Assembly: GCF_020166495.1 (NCBI RefSeq)
Contig: NZ_JAINZS010000004.1
Location: 558,001 to 622,000, forward strand
Length of the DNA stretch: 64,000 nucleotides
Direction: 5' to 3'
DNA from: Robertkochia aurantiaca
Lineage (GTDB): Bacteria > Bacteroidota > Bacteroidia > Flavobacteriales > Flavobacteriaceae
This document shows, piece by piece, positions 47,986 to 56,809 of the stretch (the first letter of the stretch is position 1; every line of letters begins with the position of its first letter). The position numbers and the translations under genes were made by a program. The notes under the pieces were generated by a model. It was not told the DNA's origin, did not search any database, and saw only the letters and a program-made list of their open reading frames with translations.

Positions 47986-47993
47986 CAAAAATA
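47986..47993 (-). promoter_or_regulatory. -7 element of the suf operon promoter
   Basis: TATTTTTG on the minus strand fits TAnnTTTG, 30 bases before the sufA start. The -33 position (about 48013-48016) has no TTTG, which hints at activator dependence. Confidence 0.55.
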
Positions 47994-48028
47994 AGACATC
48001 TGCCATGAATAACCATAGACAGTGACAT

Positions 48029-48044
48029 CAGATTATACAATCTG
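48029..48044. promoter_or_regulatory. palindrome CAGATT-atac-AATCTG upstream of sufA
   Basis: Perfect 6-base arms with a 4-base centre. It lies 35 bases upstream of the suf -7 box, where an activator would bind. A candidate operator, binding protein unknown. Confidence 0.45.
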
Positions 48045-48100
48045 TTCATAATAATTTGTTATCAGTTATGCAGCAAAAAATATACCAGCACTCAATAAAC

Positions 48101-48116
48101 TGACAAGTCCTTGTCA
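48101..48116. promoter_or_regulatory. palindrome TGACAAG-tc-CTTGTCA upstream of thiL
   Basis: Perfect 7-base arms with a 2-base centre, followed at 48122-48128 by a further TGTCAAA that repeats 48112-48118 with a 10-base period. It is 25 bases upstream of the thiL -33 box and lies in the sufA/thiL divergent region. Confidence 0.45.
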
Positions 48117-48140
48117 AAGAGTGTCAAATAATTGTTCAAT

Positions 48141-48173
48141 TTTGCCGGAATGCCGGTGTCGTTTGTATTTTTG
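48141..48173 (+). promoter_or_regulatory. thiL promoter, leaderless type
   Basis: TTTG (48141-48144), a 21-base spacer and TATTTTTG (48166-48173) match the Bacteroidota consensus. The ATG starts 5 bases after the -7 box, so the transcript should begin at or within a few bases of the start codon. Confidence 0.75.
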
Positions 48174-48177
48174 CAAT

Positions 48178-49251
48178 ATGTTAGAAGATAAGAATCCACA
48201 GCGCACCCCTCTATCTGAATACGGGGAATTCGGTCTGATCGACCATCTTACCCAAAATTTTGAATTGCAGCAGGAATCAAGCCATACAGGCATTGGAGAC
48301 GATGCTGCCGTTATTGATCCCGGTTCTGACAAGATTGTCGTTTCAACCGACCTCCTCATGGAAGGGGTACACTTCGACCTTGGGTTTGCTCCCCTGAAGC
48401 ACCTTGGTTACAAGGCAGTAATGGTCAATCTTTCCGACATCTATGCCATGAACGCCACCCCGACTCAGATCACGGTCTCCATTGCGGTTTCCAACCGGTT
48501 TCCTGTAGAAGCCCTTGAAGAGCTTTATGACGGAATTCACCTGGCCTGTAAGATTTACAAGGTTGATCTGGTAGGAGGTGATACAACTTCTTCACAACAG
48601 GGTCTCGCTATCTCGATCACGGCCATCGGTAAGGCCGGCGAAGAAACCCTGGTCTATCGCAATGGTGCCAAACCAAACGATCTGCTGGTGGTAAGCGGCG
48701 ATTTGGGTGCAGCCTATTTAGGGCTACAAGTTCTGAAAAGAGAACAGGAAGTATTCAAGGTAAACCCGCAAAACCAACCTGACCTTCAGCCATATACCTA
48801 CCTGGTGGAAAGACAACTGAAGCCTGAAGCCAGAGGCGACATCAAAGAACTGCTGGCAGAACTTGGCGTGAAACCCACCTCTATGATCGATATCAGTGAC
48901 GGTCTTTCGTCAGAGATCATACATCTTTGCAAGTCATCAAAAGTTGGTTGCAACCTGTTTGAAGACAAGATTCCGCTCGATCCGCAGGTTATCTCGACCT
49001 GTGAGGAATTTCAGATGAGCAGTTCGACCGTTGCTCTTGGAGGCGGTGAAGATTACGAATTGCTTTTTACGATAAGCCAGGACGACTATCAGAAGATCAA
49101 GGCAAACCCGAACTTATCGGTTATAGGCCACATGACCGAAGAAAAGGAAGGAATACATCTCATCACTCGAATGAACACAAAGATCCCTTTGCAGGCACGT
49201 GGTTGGAACGCCCTGAATGATGAGGGGAAAGAAATCTCAAAAGACGATTAA
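48178..49251 (+). CDS. thiL: thiamine-monophosphate kinase
   Basis: A 357-residue ATP-dependent kinase that converts thiamine monophosphate to the active diphosphate. The PurM-like fold motifs are visible: GIGDDAAVIDPG (metal-binding aspartates, about residues 39-50), STDLLMEGVHFD, NLSDIYAMNATP and DLVGGDTTSS, and ISDGLSSEI in the C-terminal half. The ATG at 48178 is the first in-frame one near the promoter; earlier start codons would lie upstream of the -7 box. It is divergent from sufA. The transcript probably lacks a 5' leader. Confidence 0.95.
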   Translation: MLEDKNPQRTPLSEYGEFGLIDHLTQNFELQQESSHTGIGDDAAVIDPGSDKIVVSTDLLMEGVHFDLGFAPLKHLGYKAVMVNLSDIYAMNATPTQITVSIAVSNRFPVEALEELYDGIHLACKIYKVDLVGGDTTSSQQGLAISITAIGKAGEETLVYRNGAKPNDLLVVSGDLGAAYLGLQVLKREQEVFKVNPQNQPDLQPYTYLVERQLKPEARGDIKELLAELGVKPTSMIDISDGLSSEIIHLCKSSKVGCNLFEDKIPLDPQVISTCEEFQMSSSTVALGGGEDYELLFTISQDDYQKIKANPNLSVIGHMTEEKEGIHLITRMNTKIPLQARGWNALNDEGKEISKDD

Positions 49252-49252
49252 A

Positions 49253-49489
49253 TCATGCGACGGTCTTGAGGCTGTAGCGCTTTCTGTAGAAATGCGCAAG
49301 GGTCTCATTGATCTCTTTCAGCTCCGGGGTAAGCGGATCTAAACGACCGTTCACTGTTGAAGTGATTTCCTGCTTACAACAGCTGCATTGATATTCCGTA
49401 ATGTGATGGGTGATTTTTCGTGTAATTCTGTAGCGATGTCCGAAAACATTGCACAGCATTCTTGCGAATGGATTTGTAGGTGTTTTCAT
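49253..49489 (-). CDS. small cysteine-containing protein of unknown function
   Basis: A 78-residue protein with an N-terminal Cys13-x4-His18 and a C-S-C-C cluster (Cys35, Cys37, Cys38) in EYQCSCCKQE, followed by a helical C-terminus. This spacing suggests a zinc-ribbon-like or other metal site, but I do not recognise the family. The start ATG at 49489 is clear. It lies convergent to thiL with a one-base gap and is 46 bases downstream of the alpha/beta hydrolase gene on the same strand. Coding is supported by its tight packing and codon use like its neighbours. Confidence 0.7.
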   Translation of the reverse strand: MKTPTNPFARMLCNVFGHRYRITRKITHHITEYQCSCCKQEITSTVNGRLDPLTPELKEINETLAHFYRKRYSLKTVA

Positions 49490-49535
49490 GGTTATTAGTT
49501 TTGGGCCATCTAATTTAATTTTTATATCAACAAAA

Positions 49536-50315
49536 TCAAATTTTTTTTAGGAAATTTCCAATATTTTCTTTAAGAGCTTCCCTGTTTTCAATAAAACTCA
49601 TGTGCCCATCGGGCAAAACCACGATATCTGCAGCAGATCTTTTTAAACGCTCTGCCAGCGAGTTAGCATCTACCACCGGATCTTTTGCCCCGAGTATAAC
49701 CATTTTAGGATAGGGGGTGAAATACATGATCACCTCTCTGTCGAGCCTGATCTTCATACCTTCCAGGGCAGCGACGATTCCCTGAAGGGGCGTTTTCAAA
49801 GCCTCTTCTTTGAGGGTATTGATCTCTTCCCTGAAAATTTTCCGGTTCTTAGGCCGGAACAGGTTGGAGACAGACACCCTTATGAAGTTTTTATGATTAT
49901 GCTTCACTGCGGCTATAGCGCGATCGCGGTTCTTTTTCTTTTCTTCAGAATCTGCCAGGGGCGTCGAATTTATCAGAATCAGTGCTTTGGGCAATTCAGG
50001 GTATTTTTCCGACAGCGCCAGTGCAACGTAGCCTCCCATGGAATGCCCGGCGAGTACTGCTCTTCTTATACGCAGATGATCCAACACAGCTTTGACGCTC
50101 TCTGCCATAAATTCCATGGTATGTATATAGCCATTGCAACCGCTGTTTCCGTGTCCGGGCAAATCGATTCGAATAACCCTGTATCGATCGCTGAAGGCCG
50201 CTGTCAAATCATCCCAAATACCCGAATGTTCTAAAAAACCATGCAACAGAATCAGTGCGGTTCCTTTCCCTTCCTCGCGGTAAAAAATCGGAGTTCCCTT
50301 ATACTTCAATTCCAT
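49536..50315 (-). CDS. alpha/beta hydrolase
   Basis: A 259-residue alpha/beta-hydrolase fold protein. The oxyanion motif is LLHGFLEHSGIWDDL, the nucleophile Ser92 is in AGHSMGGY, a late aspartate is in LGAKDPVVDA and the catalytic His is in LPDGHMSFIEN. The ATG at 50315 (MELKYKG) gives the family N-terminus; earlier in-frame codons form an unrelated sequence. It is divergent from brnQ with a 64-base gap. The fold is clear but the substrate (ester, lactone or other) is not. Confidence 0.92.
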   Translation of the reverse strand: MELKYKGTPIFYREEGKGTALILLHGFLEHSGIWDDLTAAFSDRYRVIRIDLPGHGNSGCNGYIHTMEFMAESVKAVLDHLRIRRAVLAGHSMGGYVALALSEKYPELPKALILINSTPLADSEEKKKNRDRAIAAVKHNHKNFIRVSVSNLFRPKNRKIFREEINTLKEEALKTPLQGIVAALEGMKIRLDREVIMYFTPYPKMVILGAKDPVVDANSLAERLKRSAADIVVLPDGHMSFIENREALKENIGNFLKKI

Positions 50316-50379
50316 AATTATACTATCTTTCGAAGACCATTTTAAGTTCGTTTCTCCTTGCCTCAAAGATACTGCGCTT

Positions 50380-51663
50380 ATGAACAAAACCCAGCAGACC
50401 CTGGCCACCGGCTTTACTCTTTTCGCTCTCTTTTTTGGCGCAGGTAATCTGATCCTGCCCCCTTATCTGGGTTTACAGGCAGGAGAATCATGGTTTTTCA
50501 CAGCCATGGGATTTGCGGTATCGGCGGTCTGCATTCCCATACTCGGGATCTATGCCCATGCCCGTCTTCAGGGCACCATGCTTGATTTTGCCAACAAGGT
50601 TTCTCCCCTGTTCAGCATTGTATTCTGCTCGCTCATATACCTGATCTCTGCGACCATTCCTTCCCCCCGAACAGCCTCGGTCACGCATGAAATGGCTGTT
50701 GCCCCCTTATTCGATATTCCATCATGGGTTACCTCGGGTATCTATTTCACCCTCGTATTCGCCGTAGCTGTGAAGCGCAACAGCATCATCGATATCGTAG
50801 GCAAGTACCTGACACCGGTGATACTGACCCTGCTGGCGGTCATGATCGTCCTGAGTTTCACTCTCCCTCTCGAGACTGCCGGTACCGCCCTGATGTCTCC
50901 GGGATTCTCCGGCGGATTGCTGGAAGGCTATCAGACTTTTGATGCTATGGGGGCTGTGGTAGTTGGAGCTGTGATCATTATATCGTTGAGCCTGAGAGGA
51001 GAAGATTCATTCGAATCCAGAAAAAGGCTGATAACCCGTGCAGGCATTCTGGCTGGAAGCGGCCTGCTGATCACTTATGGAGGTCTGATCGCTGCAGGTG
51101 CCCTCTTCAGTGGCAACACAGGAGCTGAAATCAGCCGAACCGAACTATTGAATTTGATCGCCCAGCAAACCCTGGGTGCCCCGGGCAGAATTTTCCTGAG
51201 CCTGCTGATTTCCCTTGCCTGCTTCACCACCGCCGTGGGTATCGTCACAGGTACGGCAGATCATATTCAGGGGGTATTAAAAGGTGGCAAAGGTACGTTT
51301 ACGATCTCAGCGGCCCTGGCGAGCCTGATCGGCATCCTGGTAGGTTCGCTTAATGTGGGTTTTATCATCGATGTGGCTTACCCTATCCTGCTGCTCATTT
51401 ACCCGCTTATCATCGTATACATTTTTCTGAACAGCCTGCCCGATTTTATGACCGGCAAAACAGTGTTCAGAATACTCACCTTTGTCGTTGTACTATTCAG
51501 CATTCCCGACGCACTGAAAGCTATTTTATCTCCCGAACAGGTTCCGCCCTGGCTTGATCTTATGCCCCTCTCTGAGTATCAGATGGGGTGGCTGCTGCCG
51601 GTGGTGGCCACATATGTATTTTTGATCATAAAAAAACCGGCTGACAAAAATCAGCCGGTCTGA
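50380..51663 (+). CDS. brnQ: branched-chain amino acid transport carrier (LIVCS family)
   Basis: A 427-residue inner-membrane symporter with twelve predicted helices that takes up leucine, isoleucine and valine with a cation. The N-terminal TGFTLFALFFGAGNLILPPYLG is the family signature. The 3' end encodes a polar tail (KKPADKNQPV) and contains a strong hairpin that acts as terminator for the opposite-strand aminopeptidase gene. Confidence 0.96.
   Translation: MNKTQQTLATGFTLFALFFGAGNLILPPYLGLQAGESWFFTAMGFAVSAVCIPILGIYAHARLQGTMLDFANKVSPLFSIVFCSLIYLISATIPSPRTASVTHEMAVAPLFDIPSWVTSGIYFTLVFAVAVKRNSIIDIVGKYLTPVILTLLAVMIVLSFTLPLETAGTALMSPGFSGGLLEGYQTFDAMGAVVVGAVIIISLSLRGEDSFESRKRLITRAGILAGSGLLITYGGLIAAGALFSGNTGAEISRTELLNLIAQQTLGAPGRIFLSLLISLACFTTAVGIVTGTADHIQGVLKGGKGTFTISAALASLIGILVGSLNVGFIIDVAYPILLLIYPLIIVYIFLNSLPDFMTGKTVFRILTFVVVLFSIPDALKAILSPEQVPPWLDLMPLSEYQMGWLLPVVATYVFLIIKKPADKNQPV
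51631..51659 (-). terminator. terminator of aminopeptidase gene, inside brnQ 3' end
   Basis: A stem ACCGGCTGA/TCAGCCGGT (51636-51644 with 51651-51659) has a 6-base loop. On the minus strand it is followed by a run of six T. It lies in the last codons of brnQ, so the two genes share this sequence. Confidence 0.75.
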
Positions 51664-51682
51664 ATCAGTTTAATTCAACTGA

Positions 51683-52975
51683 TCATTTATTCATCCACTC
51701 TTCGATCTCTTCGGTTTCGATAGGAATATCGGCCATCAGGTTCTTAGGCTCTCCACGTTCCTGTATCACCACATCGTCTTCCAGTCGAATTCCCATATTT
51801 TCCTCAGGAATATAAATTCCGGGCTCAACGGTAAAGACCATATTCGCGGTCATCGGGCGCTTTAAAGGCCCGTAATCATGGGTGTCAAGACCGATATGAT
51901 GACTGGTACCATGCATAAAATATTTCTTGTAAGCAGGCCAGTCAGGATCTTCATTCTGCACATCTGCCTTATCAAGCAGACCAAGACCCAGCAGCTCGCT
52001 GGTCATCAGCTTACCAACCTCCTCATGATACTCTTTCCAGAGCGTTCCGGGAACCAGCATTTTAGTCGCTTCGTTCTTAACGCGCAAGACCGCATCGTAA
52101 ACCTCTTTCTGTCTCTTGGTAAAACGACCGTTCACAGGAATGGTTCTGGTCATATCGCTGGCGTAAAGGGCATATTCAGCTCCGACATCCATCAAGAGCA
52201 TATCACCGTCTTTACACTCACCCTTATTTTCTATATAATGCAGCACATTGGCATTATTTCCTGAGGCGATAATCGGGGTATAAGCAAACCCCCGGGAACG
52301 GTTGATCAGAAACTCATGCATATAAGCCGCTTCTATTTCATACTCCATGACGCCCGGCCTGACCATTTGCAATACACGCTTAAAGCCTTTTTCGGTGATC
52401 TTGCAGGCTTTAGCCATGACCTCGATCTCTTCAGGTTCTTTGGTCCCTCTTAGCTGTTGCAATATCTGATTGCTCTTTTCCCATTTATGTGCCGGAAATT
52501 TTTCCTTGCACCACTTTATAAACCGATCTTCGCGGGTTTCTGTTTCTACCGACTGCCTGTAATGTTCGTTGGTATTGAAATAAACCGTTTCAGCCTCGGT
52601 CATAATATCAAAAAACACCTTATCAAATTCCTTCAGCCAGTACACGGTTTTAATACCACTCACTTCAAAAGCCTTCTCCTTTGTGAGCTTTTCGCCTTCC
52701 CATACGGCAATATGGTCATTGGTTTCCCTCAGGAAAAGAATTTCACGATGCTTTTTTTCAATCGCATCGGGAAACAACACCAGTATACTTTCTTCCTGGT
52801 CTACCCCGCTCAGATAGTACAGGTCTCTGGCCTGTTGAAAAGGCATGGTACTGTCTGAACCGATTGGATATATATCATTTGAATTGAATACAGCTATGCT
52901 GGAAGGCTTCATTTCAGCCATGAATTTCCTGCGATTCTTTATGAAAAGATCGCTGCTGATAGGGTCGTATCTCAT
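51683..52975 (-). CDS. Xaa-Pro aminopeptidase (aminopeptidase P family)
   Basis: A 430-residue M24-family metallopeptidase that removes an N-terminal residue before proline. An N-terminal aminopeptidase P domain (1-170) is followed by the pita-bread domain. The two-metal site is complete: Asp263, Asp274, His359, Glu384 and Glu399, in LMDVGAEY, YASDMTRT, HGTSHHIGLDTHD, TVEPGIY and RLEDD. No signal peptide is present, so it is cytoplasmic. TACTTTTG at 52992-52999 on this strand may be its -7 element. It is divergent from the propeller gene. Confidence 0.95.
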   Translation of the reverse strand: MRYDPISSDLFIKNRRKFMAEMKPSSIAVFNSNDIYPIGSDSTMPFQQARDLYYLSGVDQEESILVLFPDAIEKKHREILFLRETNDHIAVWEGEKLTKEKAFEVSGIKTVYWLKEFDKVFFDIMTEAETVYFNTNEHYRQSVETETREDRFIKWCKEKFPAHKWEKSNQILQQLRGTKEPEEIEVMAKACKITEKGFKRVLQMVRPGVMEYEIEAAYMHEFLINRSRGFAYTPIIASGNNANVLHYIENKGECKDGDMLLMDVGAEYALYASDMTRTIPVNGRFTKRQKEVYDAVLRVKNEATKMLVPGTLWKEYHEEVGKLMTSELLGLGLLDKADVQNEDPDWPAYKKYFMHGTSHHIGLDTHDYGPLKRPMTANMVFTVEPGIYIPEENMGIRLEDDVVIQERGEPKNLMADIPIETEEIEEWMNK

Positions 52976-53092
52976 GTTTTGTGAATTTTTTCAAAAGTAA
53001 TAAGATTCAAAGCCTCATCTGTTAAACTTCATTTAAATGTTTTGACACTATTTTAACATATGGTATTTTCCGAAGCAAATACCTATCTAATT

Positions 53093-55945
53093 ATGAAATC
53101 AATATCCCTGACCTTCGGGTTTTTCATGTGCGCATTAATTGCCTACGCACAACCTGAACCCACCTCTCCCGGGACGATCACCCAGGCTCTCGAGAAAAAA
53201 GAACAAATGGAGAACGAATCCCTGATACGGGATCTGCCTGCCCGCAATGCCGGACCCACTATAATGAGTGGCCGGGTGGTAGACCTGGCTGTCAACCCCG
53301 ATAATCCAATAGAGTTTTATGTGGCCTATGCCTCCGGAGGTCTTTGGTACACCAATAACAACGGAATCAGTTTTGAGCCGGTGATGGACAAAGCCCCTAC
53401 TCTCATAATCGGAGATATCGATGTGAACTGGGAAACCGGTGACATCTGGGTCGGAACCGGAGAAAATAATGCCTCCCGTTCATCATACAGCGGTGCCGGT
53501 ATCTTCAGATCATCTGATCATGGGGAAAGCTGGGAATACAAAGGTCTACCCGACTCCCATCATATCGGGCGTATTCTGATCAACCCGGAAAACCCTTCAG
53601 AAGTGATTGCAGGGGTTACCGGACACCTGTATTCAGTTAACGAGCACCGGGGAATCTATAAAACCACCGATGGCGGAGAAACCTGGGAAAAAACCCTTCA
53701 CATAAATGACAGCACCGGGATCATTGACCTGGTGATGGAGCCCGGAAATTTTGAAACCCTCTATGCCACAGCCTGGGAAAAAGACCGTAAGGCGTGGAAC
53801 TTCAAAGGGAGCGGAGCCGCTTCAGGGATCTATAAAAGCACCGATGGAGGCGACACCTGGACGCGGATTTCAGATGAGAACAGCGGATTTCCGACCGGAG
53901 ACGGGGTAGGCCGTATCGGGCTGGCCGTTTTTGATCAAAACACCATATATGCAGTACATGACAGCCAGTTCCACCGGGAAAAAGAAGAAGATAAAGAATC
54001 TTTTGCCGAAGATGGTTTGAAAAAGGAAGATTTCAAAGACATGACGGAAGAGAGATTCCTTGAACTGGACAATAAAAAACTAAATGATTTTCTGAAGACC
54101 AATGGCTTCCAGGAAAAATATCGGGCCGAAAATGTAAAACAACTGGTTCGCAGCGGATCGGTCAAGCCGGCAGACCTGGCAAAATATCTGGAAGACGCCA
54201 ATGCCATGTTATTCGATACGCCGGTGATCGGAGCTGAGGTCTATAAAAGTACCGACGGCGGAGAAACCTGGCAAAAAACTCATGAAGGCTATATCGACGA
54301 CCTTTTTTACAGCTATGGTTACTACTTTGCTCAAATCGCCGTAGACCCAAGAAACGCTGACAAACTTTATGTTGGTGGTGTTCCTATCATACGCTCAGAT
54401 GACGGAGGTAAAACCTGGAAATCGATCAATGGCGAAAACGTACATTCAGACCATCATGCCATCTGGATAAATCCAAACCGCACCGGCCATATCATAAACG
54501 GAAATGATGGTGGGGTCAACATCAGCTACGACGATGGAGAAACATGGTCCAAGCACAATTCGAATTCGGTAGGTCAGTTCTATGCCGTGAATATCGACCA
54601 TCAGAAACCTTATAATATTTACGGAGGCCTGCAAGACAACGGCGTTTGGAAAGGACCCCATAATGCCAGAGAATCTGACGCATGGCACGGTGAAGGTGAA
54701 TACCCGTGGAAACGTATCATGGGAGGCGACGGTATGCAGGTACAGATCGATTCCAGAAATCCTGATATCGTTTACACAGGATTTCAGTTTGGTAATTATT
54801 ACAGACTTGACCTGGCGAACGGGAAACAAACCTATATTCAGCCAAAACACGAACTGGGAGAATCTCCCTACCGCTTTAACTGGCAGACACCTATCCTGCT
54901 ATCTCCCCACAACCAGGATATTTTGTATCTCGGTGGTAACAAATTAATGCGCTCGATGAATCAGGGCGATGACTGGACTGCCATCTCACCCGATCTGACC
55001 AAAGGGGGACGACCCGGAAATGTGGCCTACGGGACCATCACCAGCATCAGTGAATCACCTTTCGACTTCGGTCACATCTATGTGGGCACTGATGACGGTC
55101 TCCTGCATGTGACAAGGAATTCGGGGGGTGACTGGAAAGACATATCAGAATCTTTCCCGGAAGATCTTTGGGTAAGCCGGGTGATCGCTTCAGAACATGA
55201 TAAAGAAAGGGTTTACGCAACGCTCAACGGATACCGATGGGATGACTTCACACCTTATGTTTACCGCAGTGACGATGGCGGAAATACCTGGAAAAATATC
55301 GGCAGCAACCTGCCCCAATCTCCCGTAAATGTCATCAAAGAAGATCCGCACAATGAAGAGCTGCTTTACCTCGGTACCGATAACGGTTTGTATGTGTCGC
55401 TGAACGGAGGTGATAGCTGGGTTCCCCATGTAAAAGACCTGCCTTATGTAGCGGTTCACGATCTGGTTGTTCAACCCGAGGCACTGGATCTTATTGTGGG
55501 TACCCACGGCCGCAGCGTATATGTGATCGATATTGCACCCCTGAGCGGGTTCAATGAAGAAGTACGCGAAAAAGAGCTACACCTGTATGCCCCTGAAAAA
55601 ATAAGGCATTCTTCAAGATGGGGTGCTTCCTGGAGCAGCTGGATGGAACCGTACGAGCCGGAGATTCATTTTGATATCTACAGCCGCAGCGAAGGAGCTG
55701 CCACCATCACCATCGTTCATGAAAGCGGAGTTGAAGCTGCAAGTCTGAAAGAAAATCTGACTAAAGGCTTTAACAAGATCAGCTACGATCTGACCATTGA
55801 TGAAAAGGCATCGAAGGCACTGAACAAAAAGAGTGTTGAGACAACCACCTCATCCAATAAAAAGATCTACCTGCCAAAAGGCTCGTATACCGTAACCGTT
55901 AGCCGCAACGGAAAGCAGGATCAGCAAACACTGGTACTGGAGTAA
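53093..55945 (+). CDS. secreted BNR/VPS10-type beta-propeller protein, with helical insert
   Basis: A 950-residue paralogue of the propeller protein at 16143-19259, with a signal peptide (about residues 1-19, ending AYAQ). BNR/Asp-box repeats recur in blades, for example FRSSDHGESW, YKTTDGGETW, YKSTDGGDTW and YRSDDGGNTW. Unlike the paralogue it has an insert of about 85 residues (about 293-378), charged and helical, between two strands of a blade. A C-terminal domain follows (about 830-950). I chose the ATG at 53093 because the 11 codons before it are not part of the signal. No catalytic residues can be assigned. A long inverted repeat follows the stop. Confidence 0.88.
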   Translation: MKSISLTFGFFMCALIAYAQPEPTSPGTITQALEKKEQMENESLIRDLPARNAGPTIMSGRVVDLAVNPDNPIEFYVAYASGGLWYTNNNGISFEPVMDKAPTLIIGDIDVNWETGDIWVGTGENNASRSSYSGAGIFRSSDHGESWEYKGLPDSHHIGRILINPENPSEVIAGVTGHLYSVNEHRGIYKTTDGGETWEKTLHINDSTGIIDLVMEPGNFETLYATAWEKDRKAWNFKGSGAASGIYKSTDGGDTWTRISDENSGFPTGDGVGRIGLAVFDQNTIYAVHDSQFHREKEEDKESFAEDGLKKEDFKDMTEERFLELDNKKLNDFLKTNGFQEKYRAENVKQLVRSGSVKPADLAKYLEDANAMLFDTPVIGAEVYKSTDGGETWQKTHEGYIDDLFYSYGYYFAQIAVDPRNADKLYVGGVPIIRSDDGGKTWKSINGENVHSDHHAIWINPNRTGHIINGNDGGVNISYDDGETWSKHNSNSVGQFYAVNIDHQKPYNIYGGLQDNGVWKGPHNARESDAWHGEGEYPWKRIMGGDGMQVQIDSRNPDIVYTGFQFGNYYRLDLANGKQTYIQPKHELGESPYRFNWQTPILLSPHNQDILYLGGNKLMRSMNQGDDWTAISPDLTKGGRPGNVAYGTITSISESPFDFGHIYVGTDDGLLHVTRNSGGDWKDISESFPEDLWVSRVIASEHDKERVYATLNGYRWDDFTPYVYRSDDGGNTWKNIGSNLPQSPVNVIKEDPHNEELLYLGTDNGLYVSLNGGDSWVPHVKDLPYVAVHDLVVQPEALDLIVGTHGRSVYVIDIAPLSGFNEEVREKELHLYAPEKIRHSSRWGASWSSWMEPYEPEIHFDIYSRSEGAATITIVHESGVEAASLKENLTKGFNKISYDLTIDEKASKALNKKSVETTTSSNKKIYLPKGSYTVTVSRNGKQDQQTLVLE

Positions 55946-55968
55946 AAAACACTGGTTTAACAGAATTT

Positions 55969-56037
55969 AACACCTCTTGTTTAAGAATTACCGCTCAATT
56001 ACATCGTTTGAGGGGTCCTGATTAAACAAGAGGTGTT
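55969..56037 (+). repeat. long inverted repeat, structured 3' element of the propeller gene
   Basis: A 16-base perfect inverted repeat (55969-55984 with 56022-56037) encloses a 37-base loop. Inside is a second stem CTCAA/TTGAG (55994-55998 with 56008-56012), extended by CC/GG across a mismatch. It may terminate transcription before the sdh promoter, but there is no T-run of the usual kind. Confidence 0.6.
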
Positions 56038-56083
56038 TATATTTTAAATTCATTCTAAATTCCCTTTAAAAGCAGAGTCAAAG

Positions 56084-56115
56084 TTTGTTAAACAATAGGC
56101 TGTACAGTATTTTTG
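56084..56115 (+). promoter_or_regulatory. sdhCAB promoter
   Basis: TTTG (56084-56087), a 20-base spacer and TATTTTTG (56108-56115) match the Bacteroidota consensus closely. The expected start is about 17 bases before the sdhC ATG. Confidence 0.75.
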
Positions 56116-56138
56116 TGTGTCTTAAATAAAAAAAACTA

Positions 56139-56798
56139 ATGAGCGGATTATTAAAATCTTCGATTGCCAGGAAAGTGGCTATGGCTTTATCTGGTCTTTT
56201 TCTTATAATTTTTCTTATACAACATTTCACCATCAATTTCACATCGGTCATAAGCGCTGACCTTTTTAACGAATTCTCCCACTTTATGGGAACCAACTTT
56301 GTAGTGCAGGCGCTTTTGCAACCCGTTCTGATATTTGGTGTTATCTTTCATTTTGTGATGGGCTTTATGCTGGAGATCAAAAACCGTCAGGCCCGGGGCG
56401 TGAAATACGTTCAATTCAACGGTTCAGCCAATTCCAGCTGGGCTTCAAGAAACATGATCATAAGCGGTGCTGTGGTTCTGGCCTTTCTGGCCCTGCACTT
56501 TTACGATTTCTGGGTGCCTGAAATGCTCTACAAATATGTAGAAGCCAATCCCGAAGATCCTTCCCGTTATTATGCTGAACTGGTGCATAAATTTGAAAGC
56601 CCCGTGCGAACCGGCATCTACGCCCTGGCATTCGTTCTTCTGGCCTTTCACCTCTGGCATGGATTCAGCTCTGCCTTTCAGACGATGGGAGTAAACAACA
56701 AGTATACTCCTTTCATCAAAAAATTCGGCTATACCTATGCCGTTGTGATTCCTGCCGGATTCATCTTCATCGCCCTGTTTCACTATTTTAATCATTAA
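56139..56798 (+). CDS. sdhC: succinate dehydrogenase cytochrome b subunit (type B)
   Basis: A 219-residue membrane subunit with five hydrophobic helices, the single-anchor arrangement of type-B succinate:quinone oxidoreductases (no separate sdhD). Histidines suited to bind two b-hemes fall within the helices: His29, His71, His120 and His171. It docks SdhAB and passes electrons to menaquinone. The start is 11 bases upstream of sdhA on the same operon, driven by the consensus promoter just before it. Confidence 0.96.
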   Translation: MSGLLKSSIARKVAMALSGLFLIIFLIQHFTINFTSVISADLFNEFSHFMGTNFVVQALLQPVLIFGVIFHFVMGFMLEIKNRQARGVKYVQFNGSANSSWASRNMIISGAVVLAFLALHFYDFWVPEMLYKYVEANPEDPSRYYAELVHKFESPVRTGIYALAFVLLAFHLWHGFSSAFQTMGVNNKYTPFIKKFGYTYAVVIPAGFIFIALFHYFNH

Positions 56799-56809
56799 AG
56801 AAAAAAATT

